Source of the DNA: Gammaproteobacteria bacterium
GTDB lineage: Bacteria; Pseudomonadota; Gammaproteobacteria; Pseudomonadales; Azotimanducaceae
Assembly: GCA_018656865.1 (NCBI GenBank)
Contig: JABHYO010000031.1
Coordinates: 1-64,000, forward strand
Direction: 5' to 3'
Length of the DNA: 64,000 nucleotides
The notes under the pieces are model-generated. The model did not search any database, was not told where the DNA came from, and was given only the letters and a program-made list of their open reading frames with translations. Position numbers and translations under genes: made by a program. Positions 39,572-46,935 of this stretch are shown piece after piece. The first letter of the stretch is position 1. Every line of letters starts with the position of its first letter.

Positions 39572-40285
39572 ATGATGATATCAAAAGCATCCGCTTTGCT
39601 CGTGCTGATGATGCTGATCTATGATAGCCGGGCAGAGGACTGGCAGAGTCAACGCATGGGTATGGTCGAAGAAGTTCAGGCAGATATGAGAGCCTTCATC
39701 GGCCACCCTTTGTCTGAACAGATAGAAAAAGCACTTCGACAGGTCGAGCGGCACGAATTTGTGCCGGTTCATCTGCAGAGGAGTGCCTACGAAAATAGAC
39801 CGCTGCCGATTGGCAGTGATCAGACTATTTCTCAACCTTTTATCGTCGCTCTGATGACGGAACTGCTGTCGCTGGGGCCGTCATCGAGGGTGCTGGAGGT
39901 CGGTACCGGGTCCGGTTATCAGTCTGCGGTTCTGGCTGAGATATGTGAGCAGGTCTATTCGATTGAGATAATCGGTTCCCTGGCGTCAGAAGCCTCTCAG
40001 AGACTGCTGAAACTCGGTTACATAAATGTCTCGGTCAGGCATGGTGACGGCACTCAAGGCTGGCCACAAAAGGCACCATTTGATGGGATCATCGTTACGG
40101 CTGCAGGACTGGATATTCCTCAGGAACTGCTGAATCAGCTAAAGCCCGGTGGCAGCCTGGTGATGCCTGTCGGTAGTGTTTCATCAGTACAGCAGCTCAA
40201 AGTTATAAAGAGAAATGCGGGTGGATTCTCTGAACGTGATGTTCTGCCTGTCAGGTTCGTGCCGATCACACACGACGTACGCTGA
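39572..40285 (+). CDS. Protein-L-isoaspartate O-methyltransferase-like, with N-terminal hydrophobic segment
   Basis: [33 protein letters not shown]...[18 protein letters not shown]; preceded by [22 protein letters not shown]. Confidence 0.88.
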   Translation: MMISKASALLVLMMLIYDSRAEDWQSQRMGMVEEVQADMRAFIGHPLSEQIEKALRQVERHEFVPVHLQRSAYENRPLPIGSDQTISQPFIVALMTELLSLGPSSRVLEVGTGSGYQSAVLAEICEQVYSIEIIGSLASEASQRLLKLGYINVSVRHGDGTQGWPQKAPFDGIIVTAAGLDIPQELLNQLKPGGSLVMPVGSVSSVQQLKVIKRNAGGFSERDVLPVRFVPITHDVR

Positions 40286-40306
40286 CCTGTCTCCGTAAGA
40301 AAGCAG

Positions 40307-40918
40307 CTAGCGTACGATTAGGATTTCACCGGACGCGTTGACAGGTCGCTTGAGGAACTTTTCGACAACTTCGACATTGTCGAATTTCTCCTCACATTTT
40401 TCGCTAAGTGCTGTAAACGGTGGTCTACAGGGGTCCGAAATCATCGACTGGCGAATCCCGGCTTTTTTGCCGCGGCGGATTAAGTTGTAGAGCTCAGTGC
40501 TCATTTCATCCCAGAAGCAGATGTCGGCACCGAGAATGACGTCAAACCCGGAAAGATAATCTACAGTGAGTTGATTAAACCGCTTTTTTTCCCCGGTCAT
40601 CCTGACGCCATTGATCTTTGCATGCAGCTCGAGATAAGGCAGAACATTCTCATCGGCGTCGATACCGTGAACACGATTGCCAAATTGTTTTGCGCAGAAA
40701 AGACCCAGTAGCCCCCAGCCGCATCCTATTTCCAGTACCCTTGCCTTTTTTGGCAGTGGGTTTTTCTTTAGGTAGTCCATGATCAGATAGCTGGAATTCC
40801 AGAACTTGTTGCCATGAATTTCGGCCACATGACCCTCACGTTTCAGTTGTCTGATGTCTGGGTGACCTGCTTTTAGGATCTTCAGACCGAAGGCCTGGCG
40901 GGAAGTTCTGGCTGTCAT
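40307..40918 (-). CDS. Class I SAM-dependent methyltransferase (lysine-methyltransferase/METTL-like)
   Basis: KNPLPKKARVLEIGCGWGLLGLFCAKQFGNRVHGIDADENVLPYLELHAKIN...DVILGADICFWDEM. Confidence 0.82.
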   Translation of the reverse strand: MTARTSRQAFGLKILKAGHPDIRQLKREGHVAEIHGNKFWNSSYLIMDYLKKNPLPKKARVLEIGCGWGLLGLFCAKQFGNRVHGIDADENVLPYLELHAKINGVRMTGEKKRFNQLTVDYLSGFDVILGADICFWDEMSTELYNLIRRGKKAGIRQSMISDPCRPPFTALSEKCEEKFDNVEVVEKFLKRPVNASGEILIVR

Positions 40919-40953
40919 GGAGTACTTCTTAGACTGTGGAAGGCCGGTATTGT

Positions 40954-41010
40954 AGGGAACCTCTGATCAAGTATCCACAGAGTCTATGGATACTGGTTCA
41001 GAGGTTCCCT
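40954..41010. repeat. 57-bp near-perfect palindrome
   Basis: AGGGAACCTCTGATCAAGTATCCACAGAGTCTATGGATACTGGTTCAGAGGTTCCCT; outer arms AGGGAACCTCTGA/TCAGAGGTTCCCT and inner arms AGTATCCA/TGGATACT. Confidence 0.9.
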
Positions 41011-41043
41011 AGAATGTGATTTAACTTATCTCGGTTTACCAAC

Positions 41044-42444
41044 ATGCTCATGAAGTTTTCTATACCCGTTGTAGTCCTCATGTTGATCAGTGACGTCCTG
41101 CTCGCTGAAGGTCATTTCGAACTGTCTGCGGCGGATAGGGTCGACCTTGGCCTGACCGTATTCAACGACAACTTTGCAGTGATCATGGATCGCCGGAGGG
41201 TGGCCATGGCGAAAAATGAGATTCGGCTGGAGTTCTCTGACGTCGCTCGGACTATCCAGCCGGAGACGGTTACGCTTCGCACCGACAGGAAAAAAGGGTT
41301 TGTTGCGATACAACAGAATTATCGATATGACCTGCTGAACCGGGAATCGCTACTTGGACGGTTTGTCGGTCGCAAGGTTAAGTATTTCCGGTCACTATTG
41401 GAAAATGGCACTTACGAAAAAGTACTTCGGGAGGGCGTCCTGCTGTCGATCAACCCGGAGATTGTCATGTTCGGTGATGTCATTGAGATCCAGCCTGAAG
41501 GTACGATTTCACTGCCATCTCTGCCGTCAGACCTCAGAACCAAACCGACACTGGTTTTTCTGGGCCACAATTCGCATCAGGGAGCGCAGGAAGTCACCGT
41601 CAGGTACCACGCCCGTGATATTAACTGGGCAGCGGACTATACGCTGACGCTGGCGAAAAAAGGAATGCTCAATGGCTGGGTCACTATTCATAACCGCAGC
41701 GGCTCCGACCTGGCGGTTGACGATTTGAATCTGATTGCAGGCGAAGTCGGGCGAGAGGTGTCATCCCACGCGCCAAAGTCATTGCAACGAGCCATGGTAT
41801 CCGAGATGGCGGCAGATGTGATGGCGCCTGGACGTGCGAAAGCTGGCGACTATCATCGCTATCATTTCGACGGCCCCGTAAATCTACTCAAGAACGACCT
41901 GACCCAGATGCGTCTCGTCACAGCCGACGGCATCAAGGTAGACAAGAGTTACCGTCTGATTTCGAACGTACAAAGATTCCCTGCCGATGGTGTTGAGGAA
42001 CGGTCGCCGGCGGTGGTTCTGACCTTTGCCAACGACAAACGCAACAATCTCGACGTGCCCATTCCAGCAGGTATTGTCCGGGTCTACGAAAGAGATGGTG
42101 TTGACGAGAACTTTATCGGTGAAGCCAGGGTAGGGCACACACCTGCCGGTAGCGAAGTGGAGCTGGTGACGGGGCGGGCATTTGATCTATCCGCGAAACG
42201 TGTACAGAAAGGCTATCAGCGTCGCGGTGATCGTGCTGCCGAGGTTGCCTATAGCATTACGCTGAAGAATGCGACCGACAAGCCGGTAAAGGTTCGGCTG
42301 GTAGAAAAATTTTCAGGCCAGTGGAAAGTGACACAGCAGTCGGGTGAGGGGAGTCGCCTTGATGCCAGAACTCTCGTATTTGATCAGTCCGTTCCGGCAA
42401 AAGGAGAATCACAGTTGGACTATTCCGTCAGGATGAACTGGTAG
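41044..42444 (+). CDS. DUF4139 domain-containing secreted protein
   Basis: Signal peptide, then VTVRYHARDINWAADYTLTLAKKGMLNGWVTIHNRSGSDLAVDDLNLIAGEV...; ends SQLDYSVRMNW. Confidence 0.8.
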   Translation: MLMKFSIPVVVLMLISDVLLAEGHFELSAADRVDLGLTVFNDNFAVIMDRRRVAMAKNEIRLEFSDVARTIQPETVTLRTDRKKGFVAIQQNYRYDLLNRESLLGRFVGRKVKYFRSLLENGTYEKVLREGVLLSINPEIVMFGDVIEIQPEGTISLPSLPSDLRTKPTLVFLGHNSHQGAQEVTVRYHARDINWAADYTLTLAKKGMLNGWVTIHNRSGSDLAVDDLNLIAGEVGREVSSHAPKSLQRAMVSEMAADVMAPGRAKAGDYHRYHFDGPVNLLKNDLTQMRLVTADGIKVDKSYRLISNVQRFPADGVEERSPAVVLTFANDKRNNLDVPIPAGIVRVYERDGVDENFIGEARVGHTPAGSEVELVTGRAFDLSAKRVQKGYQRRGDRAAEVAYSITLKNATDKPVKVRLVEKFSGQWKVTQQSGEGSRLDARTLVFDQSVPAKGESQLDYSVRMNW

Positions 42445-42448
42445 AAGC

Positions 42449-43474
42449 TCAGAGGGGATTGGTCATGTCGTCGAGAGTACGGAAATCGTTCAATCCCACG
42501 AACGTGCCGCCATTTCTCTCGCACAGGGTTCGCATCAGTATGGAGAACTTGATACCTGTTTCCTGATAACGGGGTGGGTTGGCGAATTGTACGGGGAAGC
42601 CAACTGCGTGAATTCTCACCAATCGTTCTCCCTCGTCGTCCGCTCGGTTGATCCTGTCGACAACCTCGACTACGCGCTGAATCGAACGACCGCTGAACTC
42701 GTCGCCAAATACATATAGGCTTATTTTCCTGTCCGGCCGATAGTAAGTGGAGATGGCTTTGGTAATGCCCTCGACCGGTGAAGAGTTGGAGAAGACATTC
42801 CAGGTTTTGAGACGATTGATAATGGCCCTTCTGCGCGTTTCCGTATCAGGAATCCATGAGTTGGCATACTGCGTAAACATATAGTTCCCCATGTCGTTCA
42901 TGACCTGGATTCCCTTGAGGCGTGGGTAGACAGCCAGGGTTTCGGCAACTTTCTGCAACACCAGCGGCCAGGCGTAGTTATACATGCTACCGCTGGTGTC
43001 GATAATGAAGATGACGTATTCGCTATCGACAGGTACACCACCGATCTTGTTGTCATCGCTCCGCTTGTAGTCTGCAAGAAGTTTCGCCATTTCATCGGTC
43101 AGGGACTGCTTTGCATTGGCAAGTCGGCCTTCGATGAGGTTTGCGACCCGAGTCTTGTCCAGGGTGTGCTCATGTTTAGCTTTCAGCGCCTCCAGTTCGG
43201 CATTGAGCAAGACGAGTCGCTCGAGCTGTTCCTGCTGAACGTCTTCCCGGCGCAACATTCTGCGATTGATATCGCGTGTCTCGCCGCGCAGATCAAATAG
43301 ATCCTGTTGCAGCACTGCGAGGTAGCCCTCGAGGTTTTCGATGGATTCTTCAATGACGATGGGTTCGAAAACCTTGGTTAGCACGAGTAGGAGGATGATG
43401 GCACCAAAGCCACAGCTGATAACATCGAGAAAGGAAAGGCTAATACCTTCGATATCGCGCCTTTTGGTCCTCAT
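42449..43474 (-). CDS. VWA domain protein with TolR/ExbD-like N-terminal TM helix (paralog 2)
   Basis: MRTKRRDIEGISLSFLDVISCGFGAIILLLVL..., coiled coil, MIDAS VIFIIDTSGSMYNY; start 43474 gives 4-nt ATGA overlap with the upstream gene. Confidence 0.88.
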   Translation of the reverse strand: MRTKRRDIEGISLSFLDVISCGFGAIILLLVLTKVFEPIVIEESIENLEGYLAVLQQDLFDLRGETRDINRRMLRREDVQQEQLERLVLLNAELEALKAKHEHTLDKTRVANLIEGRLANAKQSLTDEMAKLLADYKRSDDNKIGGVPVDSEYVIFIIDTSGSMYNYAWPLVLQKVAETLAVYPRLKGIQVMNDMGNYMFTQYANSWIPDTETRRRAIINRLKTWNVFSNSSPVEGITKAISTYYRPDRKISLYVFGDEFSGRSIQRVVEVVDRINRADDEGERLVRIHAVGFPVQFANPPRYQETGIKFSILMRTLCERNGGTFVGLNDFRTLDDMTNPL

Positions 43475-44565
43475 GGCCAATCCTCCGGCGGAGACAGAAA
43501 CGAACCACCTGTTATCTGTGCCAGGCGCCAATAGGAAGGTGTGGAGATGGGGTCACCTTCCATCGGGAACAGAATGACATTAACGGGACTTTCGAAAGGC
43601 AACAGTTCAATACTTTCGGTGAAGAGTTCTACCCGTTCTCTGCTGTCGATAACCGTGCGCTTTGGCTCCTCAAGTCCCATGGTAGGCAGACTGTCGACGA
43701 TGAGAAAGATGTTGTCCGGCAGGGGTTCCATACCGGAAGCCAGGTTGAAGGCATGGTGTAGTGAAGTGCCGCCCTGTGGAATTTCCTTCCTTAGGGCTTC
43801 CAAGGCGCCATCGGTATCGGCTCGTTCAGTGGCTCTCAGCCAGCTTGATTCCGTTCCGGCGATCACGGGTTTTGCCTGTTCGTTGAATAGAGCTAATTGA
43901 AAGTAGGATTCCTTTGGCAGGTTGGCGAGAATCCAATCGACAGTGGCGATAGCGCGCTGCCACTTCTTTGATTGCAGTTTTTGATCATCGGGTAGGTTTC
44001 TGCGCCTGATGACATTGACGATTGTCTTATCGAGCATGCTTGCGGAGGCATCAAGCATGATCAGAATATGCTGGCCACCGACCTTCATGCCGGTGAGATA
44101 CTGGCGATCGCCCTCGCCGATAACCGTTCGAAGGGCTGTGCCGGTTGACTCGTCGGCGCCGACGCTACCTTCGAGGTTCGCCGCTTCAAGTTCCAGCTCT
44201 TTTAGTTCTGACTTCAAGCTGTCGATCGTCTGATCCTGGCTGGCACCTTCTGTTTGCAGTGCAGCTAGCACGGCCTCAATTGATCTGATAGTTTCGACCA
44301 GTTTCTGCGCCATATCCTGCGTTGTGACAATCTCGTCATCCTGTTCTTTGACGGTATTTCGGAGAACGATAAGGTTCTCTTTTTCGTTGGTGACCAGCTC
44401 TTCGAGTCGTGTGACTTCCGCCATCACCTGGGCGCTGACTTCTTGAGTGGTGGCTTCGGTCGCGTGGTTAATAACGATATAAATGAGGATGACTGCACCA
44501 AAGCCACAGGACATGATGTCGAGAAACGAAAGGCTGAATATGTTTGCCTCTCGTCTTTTAGCCAT
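43471..44565 (-). CDS. VWA domain protein with TolR/ExbD-like N-terminal TM helix (paralog 1)
   Basis: MAKRREANIFSLSFLDIMSCGFGAVILIYIVI..., coiled coil, MIDAS HILIMLDASASMLDKT. Confidence 0.88.
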   Translation of the reverse strand: MAKRREANIFSLSFLDIMSCGFGAVILIYIVINHATEATTQEVSAQVMAEVTRLEELVTNEKENLIVLRNTVKEQDDEIVTTQDMAQKLVETIRSIEAVLAALQTEGASQDQTIDSLKSELKELELEAANLEGSVGADESTGTALRTVIGEGDRQYLTGMKVGGQHILIMLDASASMLDKTIVNVIRRRNLPDDQKLQSKKWQRAIATVDWILANLPKESYFQLALFNEQAKPVIAGTESSWLRATERADTDGALEALRKEIPQGGTSLHHAFNLASGMEPLPDNIFLIVDSLPTMGLEEPKRTVIDSRERVELFTESIELLPFESPVNVILFPMEGDPISTPSYWRLAQITGGSFLSPPEDWP

Positions 44566-45868
44566 CGGCTGATACCGAGATTGTGATCAGACTTTCACCG
44601 AGTACTTCAATACGATCGCCTGGTTGTAGCTTGTTTGAGTGTTCCGGCGGTTGATCGTTGATGCGAATTCCATTCGGCTCATGGCAGTCCATGATGAGTT
44701 CCTGGTTTCTTGGATAGAACGTGCAGACTGGCTGTTCACTCTGACGCGGCCCCTTCGACAGGTCCGAACCGAGTTTGAAACCGGATCCGATTGCATACGC
44801 ATGGTTCTGCCAGAGTAGATGTGTTGGCGCCCTCCGCAGTGTGCCCATATCTGTGCTCAACTCACCGGAGTCCAGCTGAACGATATGAGCGATGGAACCT
44901 GTCTCACTGGTGAGTTTTTCTCGGTGCAGTTGTGCTGAACCGATCGATTTCATCTCATTCAGATCAAAGGCTTCAACTTCGGGTATCAATTTCAGGGAGT
45001 CCTTCAGTCCGGGAAATCCGCTGAAGTGATGTGACACTAACAGGCTGGCTTCCTCTCCCGCAGGCACTTCTGATCGAATAGCCTGGACGATCTGTGGGTA
45101 GAGGGGTGTGCATGCACGCAGCAGGCTGTCATGTGATACGGCAACAGTGTGTTCCGCGCTACCGGTGGCGAGTTCGAACGAGTGCATGTTGTCCTGTCCA
45201 AGTTTGCCGATCCAGTCAGGCAATTGATTAAAAAGCTGCTGCTCGCTGTCAGCGTCGTGCATAGGGTCGAATCTTGTGGTCTGAATAAACTGGTTGGCGA
45301 TGATGGCTGCCCATCTGTCCCAGAGAGTCGCGAGCCCGGTTTCAAGAATGGTTTTAACGTCCTTCCTGACAAGGGACCCGGTATTGCTCAATCTTGTCAA
45401 CGTTATTGAGTGAAGGTGTATATCAAGGTGCAGCACCACCTGTCTTAGTGGCAGGTTGCTGGCGACCATCACGGAGTTATCGACGACACCTTTCACAGGC
45501 AGGCGACATTCTTTCGCCATACCCAGAAGAAGACCCAGATTTTCCGCCGTGTAGTATCCGGGAACGATGAAAATAACCTGATCTGTCTGTTCCGCCAGGG
45601 GCAGCCAGACATCCTCAAGGTGGGCAAAGGCAAGATCAGCGTGGTGCCTGATATCAGGGGTGCCGTTGCTGAGAGGCGTTGTTGTGAGCTGGCTCCAGAA
45701 ACGATTGTTAGTCCAGCGCGGCAACAGTTTCGCATGCTGAACGGCGGCCTCACCAACCATGAGTTTGTCAACATCCAGTACGGCGAAACCGGGACTGGTT
45801 CTCATCAGGTCTCCGTCCACAGCGATCTGGATTCCTGCATCGTTGATATTAATAACTGCCAGGCTCAA
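44558..45868 (-). CDS. Degenerate actin/Hsp70-like protein with C-terminal FHA-like segment
   Basis: N-terminal MSLAVININDAGIQIAVDG...LMVGEAAVQHA resembles the Hsp70/actin fold start; C-terminal LIMDCHEPNGIRINDQPPEHSNKLQPGDRIEVLGESLITI resembles the second half of an FHA domain. Confidence 0.6.
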   Translation of the reverse strand: MSLAVININDAGIQIAVDGDLMRTSPGFAVLDVDKLMVGEAAVQHAKLLPRWTNNRFWSQLTTTPLSNGTPDIRHHADLAFAHLEDVWLPLAEQTDQVIFIVPGYYTAENLGLLLGMAKECRLPVKGVVDNSVMVASNLPLRQVVLHLDIHLHSITLTRLSNTGSLVRKDVKTILETGLATLWDRWAAIIANQFIQTTRFDPMHDADSEQQLFNQLPDWIGKLGQDNMHSFELATGSAEHTVAVSHDSLLRACTPLYPQIVQAIRSEVPAGEEASLLVSHHFSGFPGLKDSLKLIPEVEAFDLNEMKSIGSAQLHREKLTSETGSIAHIVQLDSGELSTDMGTLRRAPTHLLWQNHAYAIGSGFKLGSDLSKGPRQSEQPVCTFYPRNQELIMDCHEPNGIRINDQPPEHSNKLQPGDRIEVLGESLITISVSADG

Positions 45869-45890
45869 CTTTTTTCTCCTGTATCGCTGA

Positions 45891-46685
45891 TCATGTCTGC
45901 AGATGCCGGACTAGCCGGACGTCGCAGTATTCTTCCGAGTCAAGCGTCAGCCTTTCCTGGGCAAGTTGCAGCTGGTGCAGCAGGAACATGACGATAATGC
46001 TGATAAGGAGTGCGACGAAGGTTGAATTGAATGCCACGCCGAGTGCCTGGGTGACACCGGCGATGTCACCTTGAACGGCTTTGTGGGCCTGGCCCAGCGC
46101 CTGACCGATTCCGCGAACGGTGCCGAGAAAGCCGATAGAGGGTATTGCCCAGGCGATATATCGAATCATGGCGAGTTCGGAATCCAGCCGCTCGGATTCG
46201 GATTCACAGACGGCCCTGACCGCATTGGATACATCCTGAATATTCCTGGTCGATCTGAATCGGTGAAGGGCGGTCAGGAGGGCTCGGGGCAGCAGAAAGC
46301 TCTGCTGTATTTCCGGCAATGCCTGAACCGGGCGGGAAAACTCCCGGGCATCCTCCGGCAGGATGCTGGTTCCCTGATTGATCGGTATCAGGTCAAGCTG
46401 CAGTACGCGCCCTTCCTGAACCGTCTGCATGGTTTTGTAACCCATGAGAGACATTGCCCAGAGGGCAAGGATAAAACAGGCTTCCTGTTCAAAGTCCCTG
46501 ATGACCACGTAGACGGAACGTTCAGGGACATAGTCCGGGTTGGTATTTATCTGCACGGCCTGCTCCTCCAGGATGGCTGTAGCATTGGGCCTGATGATAG
46601 AGACGTAAATGGCGTGAATAATTATCACGGCGATGATGAGTGAGAACAGCTGAAAGATAAATTCAACTGGTAGTTGTTTTTTCAT
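45891..46685 (-). CDS. MotA/TolQ/ExbB family proton-channel subunit
   Basis: AWAIPSIGFLGTVRGIGQALGQAHKAVQGDIAGVTQALGVAFNSTFVALLISIIVMFLLHQLQ; start at the internal Met MKKQLPVEF (46685). Confidence 0.9.
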   Translation of the reverse strand: MKKQLPVEFIFQLFSLIIAVIIIHAIYVSIIRPNATAILEEQAVQINTNPDYVPERSVYVVIRDFEQEACFILALWAMSLMGYKTMQTVQEGRVLQLDLIPINQGTSILPEDAREFSRPVQALPEIQQSFLLPRALLTALHRFRSTRNIQDVSNAVRAVCESESERLDSELAMIRYIAWAIPSIGFLGTVRGIGQALGQAHKAVQGDIAGVTQALGVAFNSTFVALLISIIVMFLLHQLQLAQERLTLDSEEYCDVRLVRHLQT

Positions 46686-46704
46686 GATCTTGTAATCTCC
46701 TCTC

Positions 46705-46935
46705 TCAAATATCGACCGGAAAACTGACGGCGTTGTCGGCGCTGATTTCTTCACTGGGCCGGAAATCCTTGAAGGCCGAACCGAGTTTGCGAAACTTGAG
46801 TTGATCCGCTTCGGGTTGTTTTTCGTCTTCTTCTTCTATCGTTTCAACGGCTACGGTCGCAGGTTCGAGTTCAGTGTCCGCCTCTTCAGCCCAGGTCAAA
46901 AAGGGGAAAAAAAACAGCAGTGGTAGAAATCTCAC
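46705..46935 (-). CDS. Small acidic secreted protein
   Basis: GTG start overlapping the upstream stop (GTGA); VRFLPLLFFFPFLTWAEEADTELEPATVAVETIEEEDEKQPE... signal peptide plus acidic tail, 76 aa. Confidence 0.7.
   Translation of the reverse strand: MRFLPLLFFFPFLTWAEEADTELEPATVAVETIEEEDEKQPEADQLKFRKLGSAFKDFRPSEEISADNAVSFPVDI

Noticed and set aside
39379-39624. 81-aa plus-strand ORF upstream of pcm-like gene
   Set aside because: Overlaps the likely pcm-like start in another frame and shows no signal, domain or good composition.
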